This document shows positions 35,122-46,542 of a DNA stretch of 64,000 nt, in pieces. The DNA comes from Conus ventricosus (taxonomy: Eukaryota > Mollusca > Gastropoda > Neogastropoda > Conidae). The first letter of the stretch is position 1. Each line of letters opens with the position of its first letter. Location of the stretch: positions 30,186,242-30,250,241 of the forward strand of contig CM031601.1 in the NCBI GenBank assembly GCA_018398815.1. The letters are read 5' to 3'. The translations under genes were made by a program, and so were the position numbers. The notes beneath the pieces were generated by a model that did no database searches, had not been told where the DNA came from, and saw only the letters and a program-made list of their open reading frames with translations.

Positions 35122-36015
35122 CAGGGGTGGGAAACCTTCCGTAATGATACAGAATTCTGTATAGCAAATTTTTCCTTTTTTCTTTTTTTTTTTTCCCGTG
35201 TGCACATTCTGTGTTCCAATTCAGGTTTTCGAGCCACTCATATTTGATATCAGCCATCTTGTTTTCAGTACGTGAAGACTATTATCATCATGCTTTATAT
35301 TAGTCAAAATGGAGCTGATTAACGACGAGGCACAGAAGATGGACAGTGACCTAAAGAAAAACAAGTGGAGAAATGACTGGATGGATGAGATGGATGAATT
35401 GAATCGTCCATTCTGAAAATGGCTGCGGAAAACAAATGAAGTGGGCGCCACCTGGTGTCACCAGCCACCGATTTCTATTGTAAGACTTGGCCCACTGCAG
35501 CTTTTGATTTTGCTCAGTGTTTGTTCCAGTCCAGTGCTCGTGCAGACATTGACACTCTACTAAATTTAAGACTAGAAGAAAAAAAACAACAACAACAAAA
35601 CAGGAATCCTCTTTCTTGAGCGTATGAATTAAGTGATTGAAATTTAGCCACTATCTTCAATTAACATCACTGGTGAGTAATATTTATACATTGCATCCTA
35701 TTTTGTTTTGATGGTCTACTGAATTTAAGATGTATTCTAAGTACTTGGCACAGCATTTTCAGTTTGATATTTAAGCCGTAAGTCATATTTTGTCATATTT
35801 GGAGTCTTCTTGTATAGCAGTTAATTATTAACTTTGTTTTCAAGGAGAAGTCACAAAAGTGTCTTGGCAAGATACACTTTCTTCAGCTTCTGGGGGATGT
35901 TGTCCCCCAACCCCCCCAGCAAGGCGTTGCCCCTGCATCCCCCACCTGGGGCCTGAAGTGGCCCCTGGACCCCCGGCCTTTTCAGTATAGCTATGATTTT
36001 CGGCTCCCACCCCTG
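35122..36015. mobile_element. TIR element nested in LINE copy 2 (hAT-like?)
   Basis: Copy 1 is continuous across this point (agaagacctttaactcttt), whereas copy 2 is split here. The inserted 894 bp begin caggggtggga and end tcccacccctg, an 11-bp inverted repeat. Flanks share agatgt/agatat, an imperfect target duplication. CAGGGGT-type termini suggest the hAT superfamily. No transposase is seen; a 35-codon charged frame near 35308 (KKNKWRNDWMDEMDE) is not diagnostic. Confidence 0.7.
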
Positions 36016-36559
36016 AGATATTTACTCTTTCTGGTTTTAATGTTCTCTCTAAAACATCACAACCCACTTCAGAAGGAGTAATGTGGGGGAGTCTTACTGT
36101 TCATCCACAAGTCTCTTCTGTTCAGCCCTGTTGATGTAGATCCTACTCTAAAAGCGTTAGCCAGAAGAATAACTTTGCATAAAACAGTAACAGTGTGTTC
36201 TTTATATACACCACCATCTATCTCAGTCAGTTGACAAGTCTCATTGATGAAGTTCCATGACCTTTTTTGCCGTTGGGTGATTTCAGTGGGAACAATCCTC
36301 TTTGTGGTAGTGTGAATTCTTCGTCCAGAGGTCTGCTTCTGGAAGATGTCTTTTCAGAGGTGCATTGGTGTTGGCTGAATTATCCAGCTTACCTCCATTC
36401 TTCCACTGGTACAGTTTTGTGTTTAGATTTGTGGATATGCGATTCCTCACTGGTCCTGGACTGTGAGTGGTGTGCTTATGATGATCTTCACAGTAGTGAC
36501 CCTTTCCAGTTATCCTGAAATGTAATAGTAAAGAAAGCTATTGTTTACCTGAGCACCTG

Positions 36560-36781
36560 ATTTGCCATGGTTATTTCGCAGTCACAGGTTGCAACATTTT
36601 GTAAAGATCACAACTTTGTGTATCACTTGGGTATTTCACTTATGTAAATATGCACATATCAGATGTGGCTTTGCAAGTACTAGATAAGTTGAGTGTGAAG
36701 GTTTTTCTTCTTTTTTTTCTTTTAACAAGTGTTTAATATTATCTGGCGATGAAAAGAAATTAAATAAACCACTGAACTGAA
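36560..36781 (+). mobile_element. Short LINE 3' end (RTE-like tail) nested in LINE copy 2
   Basis: ctgagcacctg occurs at 36549-36559 and again at 36782-36792, an 11-bp target duplication. The 222-bp insert ends aaattaaataaaccactgaa followed by ctgaa. An (ACTGA)n-like tail is typical of RTE-group retrotransposons. There is no coding part. Confidence 0.75.
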
Positions 36782-39700
36782 CTGAGCACCTGCTATTTCC
36801 AAAAGCTAACTTGGATCTGTTTGCAGGTGTGTGCCTGAAAAGAACTTGGGGAAGAGCAAGTTGTGCAAAGTGCGGATCCGCCAAAAACCTGACAGACATA
36901 CTGCTGAAATGTGCAAAATATAGTATTTAAACAAATTGCTAATGCCCAAAACACTTTGTTTAATTCTGAATGCCAGCATATTTCCAGTGATTGTAAACAG
37001 GCTCAGCATCAGATGTTTGAAAGACCTTCAGCTCCCAATGCTTGAGCCCATCTAAACCTACCAACCAAAACAAGACATACTTTTAAAATAAGTAAACATC
37101 AGTCTTGGAGAGATTTCTGCTCCATGCTAACATCCAAGAGATCAAAGAAAAGAGTTTGGAAAATCATGAAGAAAATCAAAGGCAAGAATACCGGGCTGTC
37201 AGTTCAACACCTGAAACTCTTGCCGATATTCTGATAACTGAAAAACAAGCTGTTTGCCAATCTGCTGGCCTCCACCATTCAACAGAACATGTCCACCTCA
37301 AGTAAATCTGCTGCTTTTTTGAAAAAACAAAACTAAGAGAAAAATCTCCATATAACTTCACTTCAGACAACTCTGAAATGTACAACCTAACATTTTCAAC
37401 TGATGTACTGAAATCAGCTCTGCAAACCTGCAGCAATTCTGCTCCTGGCCTTGATGATATTTATTATCAGCTTTTGAAAATCCCACGAGAGCTGTCTCCA
37501 GAAACCTTCTGAAAGTTTACAACCATAATCTGGACTAAGGGTACTTTCCACCGCCTGACAGAAAACCCTGATCATCGTATTCCCAAGCCTGGAAAGAACC
37601 ATACAACCCTAAAAGTTATTGTCCATAGCTCTGGCCAGCTGCCTCTGCAAGCTAATAGAAAAAATATTCAACTCCTGTCTCATGTTTAAGCTGGAAACCA
37701 ATGGCCTTTTGGCCAATGAACAGTGTGGGTACAGGAAGTACCATTCTACTGTTTGACCGTGTAGTCAGCTTGAAACCACCAACTGCCATGCCTTTATTAA
37801 TAAACATGTGTTTTCTGTCTTTTTTGATCAGGAGAAAGCCTATGATACCACTTAGAGATATGGAATTCTTAGAGATCTCCATAAACTTGGTTTTCTTGGT
37901 CATCTGCCTGTATTTATTTCAAAACTTTCTGGCTGATTGGCATTTCCAAGTCTGTATTGGCGCCACAGTGTATGACATCCATAGGCAGGAGTGGGGTGTA
38001 CCCCAAGGGAGCGTTTTTTCTCCTGCTGTCTTCAGTATCAAAATTAATGAGATTGTCAGTTCTTGTCAGTTCTGTAAATCGGGGTTCCCAGTCCTCTCTG
38101 TTGATGACTTTGCACATACCCATTTGGAACCTCCTGTGCCAGTGGACAACGTTGACTCCAACTTTGTGCGGAAAAGATCCGACAGTGGGCTGAGGAAAAC
38201 TGGGGTTTACCTCTTCAAATACCAACACTCAGTGTGTTCATTTTCAAAACTTTCATCACTTCTTGGCTGATCCTGAAATTTGTCTGGTCAAACACATCAT
38301 TCCAGCTGTGAAAGAAGCCAAATATTCTGGTTGTTAATTGTCATCAAACTGAACTTTAAGTCTCATCCAGTAACTCAAAACTGCATGTCAGAAAGCACTA
38401 AACAGTCTGAGAATTGTGGCACACACAGATTGGGGCACTGACTAGAAACCTCTTCTCTATATTTACAGGGTTTTGGTCTACTGCAAACTGGATTATGGGT
38501 GTGTCATCTACGGCTCTGCCTGGAAACTTTAGATCCCATCCACCATCAGAGCTTCAAATCTGTCTGGGTGTGTTCGCACCACCCCTGTTTACAGTTTGTA
38601 TACTGAGGCAGGAGAACCATCCCTCTAAAACTGTTAGCTGAAACTTACCATGAACAACTGTTTGAATGTATTTTCAGAACGCCAAAACCCTGCATATGAC
38701 TGTGTTTTTGACCCCAAGTTTCAAAAGAAATTGATGACTTCCCCAGTTCCATTCCACCCTTGGGAGTTCGTATTCTTCCCCACTTGAACAACACAGATAT
38801 AGACCTTGGAGTCGTGTGTGATTTGTCCAAGTTTCCTGATGACCCACCGTGGACTTTCCTCACTCCAGAGATCTGGTTTGATTTAACCTCATATCATAAA
38901 GATACCACTGGCTCCTTGGCGTAAAGTTCCTTTTTTGCATCCTTCAGAAAAATTTACTGATGTCTCCAAATTTGAGGAGGGGCTGCCTGTCCTGTGTTTT
39001 GTGCAACGGGTCTTTCTCAGAGATGTTCTAAACACATTCCCACTGACAGCTTCATCTACACTGCTGAGTTGACAGCTTTGGTCCTGAAATGGTTTCTAAA
39101 TCAAAACAAAGATTTTCTCATTTTGTCAGACTCCCTTTCTGCTTTGGAGACCATTGCCAGCCGTAACCTGAAGCACCCTCAGCTTCTGAAATTATTTGAA
39201 ATATACACCTCTCTGAAAATCTGATGGATACAACATAGTTTTTGCCTGGGTTCACAGCCATATTGGCATTTGAGGCAATGAGGTGGTTGATCAACTTGGC
39301 AAGAGTGCCACAAAGAAAGAGTTGAGCAGATTGTCTATCCTTCACACAGATCTTATACCCAAAGCTCAGGCTTATGTCAAAGACCTCTGGCAAGAGGAAT
39401 GGAAATTGCAGACGGATAACAAACTTCCAGATCCATCCAAACCTGAAAGAGTTTTTACTTTTTTTCAGGGGGAGCTGTAAAGATTAAATAGCCTTGTGCC
39501 ATTTGCACACAGGGCACTCCTTTACACCCATTCTTATCTTTTAAAGGGTGAAGAAGCTCTGTGGTGCATTCCATGTTATGTGCCACTCACAGTGAAACAT
39601 GTTGTGTTAGAGTGTTGGGACTTGCATGATGTGAGACGTAAACGTTTTACAGCAGACTCCATGAAAACCTTGTGCAGAGGTGTCCCACCAGATGTTGTCT

Positions 39701-39939
39701 TTGAAATTCTATAAGAGATCAACATTTTTGTTCTGATGTAAGATTTTAAGGAAGTAAGATTTTTAATGAAATTTCAGTGTGGTTTTAAAAGATGTATTTG
39801 AAAGGGTTGTGTGGATGACATTTTTTTTTGTTTGTTTTGTTCTGTGGTTTAAGTGACTTTTAGAAGGTGGGGCAGATTCACTGTCCTGTCAGAGCATTGA
39901 AGATGTAATTTCAGGAGGCAGAGTGAAAACTCTTTGTCA

Positions 39940-40690
39940 CCCTGTTATGGTTGTGGCAAGCAGAGCGCTACTGTCAGAGCCTTAATGTTAAGCTTCCGGC
40001 TTAGGCAGGTTATTCAGCAGGCCTACATCTATGCACAGAAACTACAACCCCCTAGAGTGGATATTAGGGCACATGAAGTCCTGGCTCTTTCTGCCAGTTG
40101 CACCTGTGGCAAAGGGTTGCAGTTCGCAGCATTTGTTGGGCAGCAGGCGTTAAGTCACAGGTACTTTTGGCAGATTTTTATTTCCTGATTTTTATAACTG
40201 AGGACATGGGATCTCTTGAATGTCTAGGGATTGTGGTGGTTGCCCTGACGGCTACACATCCACTCTGATTTGGTAGGAAAAGAGCAAACAGAAGGTCTTG
40301 GATAAACATGCTCTCATCGTCTTCTCAAGATTCAGGCAGTTTGTTTGGACAGGCAAATATTAGAAAAAGGAATTTTGATTCAAAGAGTAGTTTTACAATG
40401 TACATATCTGCCCAAACACTAGGACATGTTCCCACCCCCCTGGCTAGTGAGGAAAAAGTGCAGAAACTTGGGCTAGGTCTAACGTGGTGCAATGTTTCAA
40501 ACTCACTAGGGGCAATCACTCTGGGTGACCTGTTGGGAACTGAGGCAAAGTTAGCTCCCAGCTTCTCAAATATTCTTGGGGGGAGGGGGGAATCTTGATA
40601 TTATGATGATGTTGCATGCTAGGTGTGGATAAGGCATTTGTTTGGACAGGTAAGTATGCCATAAAGACAAACTTTAGTTGCATAATTTTT
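39940..40690 (+). mobile_element. DIRS-like 3' end: recombinase remnant plus terminal-repeat copy D
   Basis: The frame 39934-40188 contains VIQQAYIYAQKLQPP and DIRAHEVLALSASC, the HxxR region of a DIRS tyrosine recombinase with the catalytic Arg replaced by Leu. About 145 bp after its stop come tttgtttggacaggcaaata (40331-40350), an AT-rich spacer, catatctgcccaaacac (40401-40417), the interior, and ataaggcatttgtttggaca followed by ggtaagta (40630-40657). The terminal-repeat family seen elsewhere alone is here physically linked to the recombinase, suggesting it is the 3' terminal structure of this DIRS-like element. Confidence 0.65.
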
Positions 40691-40694
40691 TTTT

Positions 40695-42019
40695 TGTACT
40701 CCCAGTTCTTATAGAAACAGGGAGTACTTTAGAATGGGAATGAAAAAATGCTGTCTGTGTGCGTGTGCGTTGTGTGTGTGTGTGTGTCCATCCGTCTGTG
40801 GTCAAAATGTGTTCCACTCACTCTAGACAAAACTGCTGGGCCAATCTTTCTGAATATTTTGGTATGTTCATTATGGGGCCAAAGATGATCCCCAATGTGT
40901 TATTTTACCATTATAGCCATTACTAATAGCTGTAACGGCCTGTAATGGTTTTTCTTCTTTATGGAATATCTCAGAAAGTACTTGGCCGATCTTTGTGAAA
41001 ATTAGCAGGTATGTTCATTATGGGTCACGAATGATGGCTGATGTTTTAGTTTACCGTTATAGCCGTTACTAACAGCTGTAACGGCCTGTAATGGTTTTTC
41101 TTCTTCATGGAATATCTCAGAAAGTACTTGGCCGATCTTTGTGAAATTTTGTAGGTATGTTCATTATGGGTCACAAATAATGCCCGCTGTTTTAACCGTT
41201 ATAGTGCTACTAATGGCTGTAACGACCTGTAATGGTTTTTCTTCTTTACGGAATATCTCAGAAAGTACTTGGCGATCTTTGTGAAGAATTAGCAGGTATG
41301 TTCATTATGGGTCACGGATGATGCCCGATGTTTTAGTTTACCGTTATAGCCGTTACTAACGGTTTGTAACGGCCTGTAGCAGTTTTTCTTCCTTATGGAA
41401 TATCTCAGAAAGTACTTGGCCGATCTTTGTGAAAATTAGCAGGTATGTTCATTATGGGTAACGGATAATGCCCGATGTTTTAGTTACCGTGATAGTCGTT
41501 ACTAACGGCTATAACGGCCCTAACAATTTTTCATCTTTATGGAAATTCTCAGAAAGTACTTGGCCGATCTTTCTGAAGATTTGTAGGTATGTTCATTATG
41601 GGCCCCGGATGATGCCCAATGTTTTAGTTTACCGTTATAGCCATTACTAACAGCTATAAGGGCCCCATAATGATTCTTCTTTTTTATGGAATATCTAAGA
41701 AAGTATGTGGTTGATATTTCTGAAAATTTGTAGGTATGTTCATTATGGGTCACGGATGATACCCAATGTTTAAGTTTACAGTTATAGCCGTTACTAATGG
41801 CCATAATGGTTTTCTTTTTTATAGAAAATTCAGAAAGTACTTGGCCGATATTTCTGAAAATTTGAAGTATGTTCATTTATAGTCACAGATGATGATGATG
41901 TTTACTAGAATAGCCATTACTAACGGTTACACCAGCCCAAGACAGTTTTTCCTCTTTATGGAATATCTCGCGCGTTATTCAGGATAAAATGGGAGTACGT
42001 TTATATGCTTTGCATCTTG
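40695..42019 (+). mobile_element. Pearl-like element, long copy with internal satellite
   Basis: The same left end (tgtactcccagttcttatag) and right end (aatgggagtacgtttatatg then ctttgcatcttg) as the short copy at 31536. In between lie a (GT)n tract and about eight core units of 134-147 bp. Anchors cagaaagtacttggccgatc occur at 40972, 41118, 41259, 41406 and 41550, with variants at 41697 and 41831. Each unit has ccgttatagccgttactaac-type sequence. The right end lies 13 bp from the exon at 42033. Confidence 0.85.
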
Positions 42020-42032
42020 TTTACTGTTTCAG

Positions 42033-42071
42033 GCTCTGCATCCTTTGCTGGAAGATGGCTATGAAGTTCAG
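42033..42071 (+). CDS. RNF213-like micro-exon g
   Basis: A 39-nt phase 0-0 exon between acceptor tttactgtttcag and donor CAG|gtatga. It encodes ALHPLLEDGYEVQ. In vertebrate RNF213 the Walker B segment is directly followed by a near-identical LHPLLEDG string, so this continues the exon ending at 31202 after a 10.8-kb intron. The following conserved segment (a GISNWALDP-type sensor region in the family) was not found before the assembly gap. The next exon is therefore either in the gap or missing from this scaffold. Confidence 0.88.
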
Positions 42072-44390
42072 GTATGAATATGTAGCTCACTGTATACACA
42101 TCACCAAAGCAAGGGTGTGTATAAAGGGCTCAGTGTGCATTTCATCTTTTATGCATCAGTTGCAATATCTTTGCATGTGTAGATTAATAATCAATGTATT
42201 TGTTATGATGTATTCTTCATGTATATATATATATATATACATGACACTCATTTATAGAATGTGAAAATGCAGACTTTCAGCTCCACAGGGATTATGCATC
42301 TTTATTTTCAGCCATTGCTGAAATGAATTGCAGCCATTGTAATCTGCATACAAAGTTAGAATCCTGTAGATTCTTATTCATGAAGTAAGACAGATATCTT
42401 TACACATGTAAGATATGCTGTCAGAAAGTGTTTGTAAAGTGTGTGCCTCACATGAATAAACAGTTGCTTACTTATGAGCAATAAGCTTGTAACTTTATCT
42501 TCTTATGCTAACAGGTATTTATTACAAGCTGTTATCGACTTAGACTGTATGTATACACAATGAATAGTAAGTGTACAAGGATTGTCTTGTCCTTTCACAT
42601 GATGAACAGGTTTTGTCCACATTCTCTGCATTACCCAAAACTCTTTTTGTGCATCTTCTTTGCAAGTTTAGGCTTGTTTGGTAGGTGATTTTTTTTTTTA
42701 TTGTCTATCAGTTGTGTTTGTGTTTCTTCATAACTTTCTAATGTCGGGCATTCCAGAGGTATTTTTGCCCTTATTAACAGCGTCGCCCTTTTTTCCAATC
42801 CTGTGCTTGTAATGTCCTTATTTCTGTTGCTGTCTTTAATTTACATGTCTTGGGTTGTTTCAGTCTGCAAGTAACAGAAAGTTTTTGAAGATTTAGAAAG
42901 AATTAGTGGCTGTTTGCTGTCAAAGAAAGTCAAAGAAAATTAATGAATTAAACAAGAGTTACCTGTAAGTTGTAGTTTAATTTGGATTATTTTACAGCAC
43001 AGTGTTGGGAAGGAGTGTTCACATGAGATGCTGTGCACAGGAACATACTCAGGTTTTAGATGCGATTGACCTCCTCTAACTGAAACTATACTTGGGTGGG
43101 TTTTCACAAATTTTATCAGAGCTGTGAAGGGAGGGCATGTGAACGTTCCTTCCCAACTCTATGCTCTAAATAATCCAAATTAAACTACAACTTACAAATA
43201 AGTCTTGTTTAATTCATTAATTATTTCTCCATAGCGATTGGTTCACCCACTTTCACATGAGAATTTAGAGGAAGAGGTCAAACGCGGTAACTGAAACAAT
43301 CTGTGAGGTAGCTTCTTACATTTTTCTGCTTCTAAGCAAAGATAATGGAGAGCCTTATGTTTGACTGCTACAAGGCTAGCATAATTTTTCCTATTGCCTG
43401 CGCCAGCTCTCTGATTGGTACAGACTTTTTATGCAGCAGGCCCGTACAGCTATCACAAAGATTTCTTTTTCTCACAGGAGTGAGTCTGACTGTCATTGAT
43501 TCTGAGTAAGATCACACCCAGAAACTGAATTTGTTTTGATGGTTTCAGCTCTGTCTTTGATGGGTGTATCAGGAAACCTAACTTTTGAAGTTATGTAACC
43601 CAGGTTCCTAAACGCACAGACCCAGACCACAAATACCAAAACTCTGACTGCACGATTATACTCCAATTTTTATTAACAAGTTAAATAGACAAAAATCCAA
43701 ACAACAATATAAACCTAAAACAGGGCTGATTCAATTTTCAGTGATTAGTGACAAAGAAACTTTAGGGTTGTGACAGAGAGAAAGAAAAGAGTGGGCAACT
43801 CAAAAGGGGCACTGCAAAAGAATACAAAACATAAAAATCTGCACGGGACTATGTGCGAAAAACACACAATAATAACAATGGCCAAACCAAAAGCCATCAA
43901 AGGCCTTCAGCAAACATCTCAACTAGGAAACACACAATGAGGACAATGCATCACTAATAAAATAGTAGTGATCTTATCAAGTTCAAATCCACTTGACCCT
44001 GGTTATGGTAATGCCAAACACACTTTGATCTGATCCAGTGTTAAACTGAATACAGTGAGTTGCATACCAACATACTGACAGCTCTTCGCTATCAATTGGC
44101 CACCTGACCATGGCGGCAAATCTGCTTACATCCTTTATCAGTCATCCAACTGAACCACTAGGCAGTAAGCCAGATCAATCATTCTCTCCACTAGTCCCTG
44201 GTTTCCAACAGATGTCCCCATAAAACCAATTTCATACAACCATAGCCATTTTGATTAACATCAGTCTCTAAGTTGACACTAATAAAATAATTTAAGGATA
44301 AACAGTCATCCTTGAAAGCAAGTATTTCTTCTTTTCAACTGAGAAAGCAAAAATAAACATCCTCTGAAATTCAAGGAAAACTTCTTAAAA
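42072..44390. other. Intron or intergenic, no recognised gene
   Basis: AT-rich. It contains a short (TA)n at 42222-42240 and no domain-like frame. Inverted words around 42960 and 43190 (aagttgtagtttaatttgga and its complement) suggest a decayed foldback element between about 42880 and 43250. Confidence 0.45.
42950..43235. repeat. Foldback (inverted repeat) element
   Basis: gtagtttaatttggattatt at 42970 is mirrored by aataatccaaattaaactac at 43169-43188. Flanking words aattaatgaattaaacaaga (42938) and tcttgtttaattcattaatt (43202) are also complementary. The arms are about 55 bp, with gggaaggagtgttcacatg mirrored by catgtgaacgttccttccc. It is a likely MITE of about 290 bp. Confidence 0.75.
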
Positions 44391-44563
44391 CTTAACACAT
44401 GTACCATGATTAAAACACAAAGAACCATGTACCAAACTTAACACATGCGCCATGATTAAAACACAAAGAACCATGTACCAACTTAACACATGTGCTATGA
44501 TAAAAACACAAAGAACCATACAACTTAACACATGTGCCATGATAAAACACAAAGAACCATGAG
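44391..44563. repeat. 42-46-bp minisatellite, four copies
   Basis: Units starting cttaacacatg at 44391, 44437, 44482 and 44524, each with ccatgattaaaacacaaaga and small indels. Minus-strand open frames through it are artefacts. Confidence 0.92.
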
Positions 44564-45109
44564 ATGTAGACATTTCCTCTACTAAAACCATGTGATGTGA
44601 CAAACACTGTTTTACTGCAAGAACAAAGGAAAATGAGATTTATTTAGGACCATGTGGTCTAAAACACAATCTCTCAAAAATGTTTCTGAAACAATGTGGT
44701 GTGAGCCACAATTCTAAAGCAACAGTGAATAATAAATAACCTGAACTCACCTTCAAATAATATAGCTAGGTTTAAACTTAATTCAACATGCGGGCCTAAA
44801 TTCTAACAACTGAAAATATAACAGCTAAAGCCAAGTGCAATTCTTATCAGGAAAATCCACCAAAAATCAATCCCATCCAGCTGACAGCATAGAAAATATA
44901 TGGCAATTCTAAAGGAAAAGAATCAGTTAGTATTTTTTCGAAGCATACTTTTAATACTTAGAGTAACTAACCTGGATTAGCACCACCAAGCCACAAACAG
45001 CGTTTCCCAACCTGTCTGTCTGACTCAGCACATTTATAGAAAAGAGATCAGTCAACAGAAGTGGCCAAACAGTAAAAAAAAAGTGTCTTAATACTAAAAC
45101 CGGCTAAAT

Positions 45110-45529
45110 TTTTCTTTTCTTTTTCTTTCTTTCTGCGTACGCAGGCTAAATACTCCTGTGGACACTCCCTGTATAGCCAGGCAGTGGAGTTTTGTGTGTA
45201 TGACCCATTTTTATCCCGCCATTAAGGCAGCCATACTCATCTTCGGGGAAGGTGCTTTGCTATGTATCACGTGTCATCCATACCAACGGCCAAACCGGCC
45301 TTCTCTTTTCCGAAAGTTGGTGATGGGATTTTACGTGTGTGCAAGATGTTTTTGCGTGCGTTCACACACGGAACCTCGGTTTATAGTCTCATTCGAAGGA
45401 CTATATGGGGAATGGAGTCAGAACCAATGTTAACTCCGAGGGAAAAATCCCCCTATACCGAAATTCGAACCCGCAACCCAGGATCACGAGTCCGGCGCTC
45501 TACCAACTGAGCTATCCGGCCCCCCAACA
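45110..45529 (-). mobile_element. tRNA-headed SINE (420 bp) with 9-bp target duplication
   Basis: cggctaaat at 45101-45109 and 45530-45538 flank the insert. On the minus strand it starts with a tRNA-like head: A box tagctcagttggtagagc (about 45498-45515) and B box gggttcgaat (about 45464-45473). It has a conserved body with cctcggtttatagtctcatt on the + strand, and ends in an A/G-rich tail (pyrimidine run 45110-45134 on the + strand). It is a different family from the long SINE at 32306. The head is not a functional tRNA gene because it lacks an acceptor-stem partner. Confidence 0.85.
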
Positions 45530-45839
45530 CGGCTAAATAACATGACATATAGAACAACAATACTAGTGGAAAGCAGTAGATGTTTTTACCTCAAAACATT
45601 ACAATCACTAATGAAAGTTTTTATCTTTTATTATTATTTTTTTTTAACATACTAAAATTGCTTTTAAAACCTTAGTAACCTGTGAATTCTGACGGGTTAC
45701 ACAATCACGGTGCAATCCTAATGCACTCCTGCCTTTAAAACCATACAACAAAACTGTCATCAAGAAAAGCTGTGGATGTATGTTCTTTCATCCTTAGCTT
45801 GGCAAACACAGGTTCATCAGTTTTGTGAACAAGCGAGGA

Positions 45840-46011
45840 GCTGAAGCAAGGCCTTTGGGCAGAGCTGTGTATATTCATAATGCTGACCTCTCCAGACAAA
45901 TCTGATCAGTTTCCAGAAATCTGGGTGAATGGCTATGGAATAGTGGGCATCTTTGAGGTCAGCTGAGCTCGTGTAACAATCTCTCTGAACAAGTCGATGC
46001 ATTAGAGCCAC
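45840..46011 (-). pseudogene. DIRS/Ty3-type reverse transcriptase fragment
   Basis: The minus-strand frame reads SSADLKDAHYSIAIHPDFWK, then IRFVWRGQHYEYTQLC. The ADLKDAYxxIxI... layout is the RT block with the first catalytic Asp, as in DIRS-like and Ty3-like elements, and the F-x-W-x-G-x-x-YE spacing favours DIRS. It is only about 57 codons with no neighbouring RT motif, so it is a broken fragment. Confidence 0.6.
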
Positions 46012-46082
46012 AACTGTTTTTCTCGAAAAAATTGTGTTTTGACTTTTTCATATTTTTAGGTGTATTAATACAGTCTGTTTAA

Positions 46083-46400
46083 ATGCTGAAACATGGTTAT
46101 GAACATTTATTAGTTTTGGTTGATAGCAAAGAAACAGTTGTTGCCCTGTCCACATCCAACCAGATTCTGCATGCCACAAATGAACAGCTAGCAGTCACAG
46201 ACTGTGGCCCCAAGAATGAATGGTTAGAAAGGGAAATCACCACTCTCAGGCCAAACTTGTTTATGCTAGCAGTTATCAGTTGTTGGCTGAGGAAATTCCT
46301 GCAAGCGAAGAGAAAGGTTGGGCTATTAGATTACCCGCCCTGCAGGTACTTCTGGGTGGGGAAAATCAGCACCGGGAACCTGGGGCAAAGCGAAAGGGGT
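46083..46400 (+). other. Unassigned open frame truncated by the gap
   Basis: A frame opens at 46083 (MLKHGYEHLLVLVDSKETVV) and runs into the N run. Codon use is plausible, but I recognise no family, and no confident splice border joins it to the RNF213-like exons. It could be an exon, transposon debris or chance. Confidence 0.25.
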
Positions 46401-46500
46401 NNNNNNNNNNNNNNNNNNNNNNNNNNNNNNNNNNNNNNNNNNNNNNNNNNNNNNNNNNNNNNNNNNNNNNNNNNNNNNNNNNNNNNNNNNNNNNNNNNNN
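46401..46500. other. Assembly gap (100 N)
   Basis: Exactly 100 N, the conventional placeholder for a scaffold join of unknown size. Orientation of the sequence right of this point relative to the left is therefore not guaranteed. Confidence 0.99.
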
Positions 46501-46542
46501 GATGTTGTCATGGGTTTCAGTGCAAAAGGTTTAAATTATTAA

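Larger units (their letters stand above)
34137..39790 (+). mobile_element. LINE copy 2 (gag-EN-RT-RNaseH), heavily decayed, with two insertions
   Basis: The same family as copy 1. A gag remnant aligns with the copy 1 zinc knuckles at 34215-34330 and with its Ser-rich tail to 34960. The endonuclease starts near 35010 (FSNFEELQLRC). LPLGDFSGNNPLCGS lies at 36264. RT pieces follow at 37400-38200 (APGLDDIYYQLL, GVPQGSVFSPAVFS, then SVDDFA in place of the YxDD box). The connector is at 38270-38930. RNase H is at 39120-39310 (LSDSLSALETIASRN; AWVHSHIGI then a stop, GNEVVDQLGKSA). The Cys-rich end YLLKGEEALWCIPCYVPLT lies at 39535. There are many stops and frameshifts. It is interrupted by a TIR element (35122-36015) and a LINE tail (36560-36781). 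Confidence 0.82.

Noticed and set aside
46083..46400. Possible RNF213-like exon just left of the gap
   Set aside because: No family string was recognised, there is an in-frame stop just upstream and no convincing splice borders. It is listed only as unassigned.
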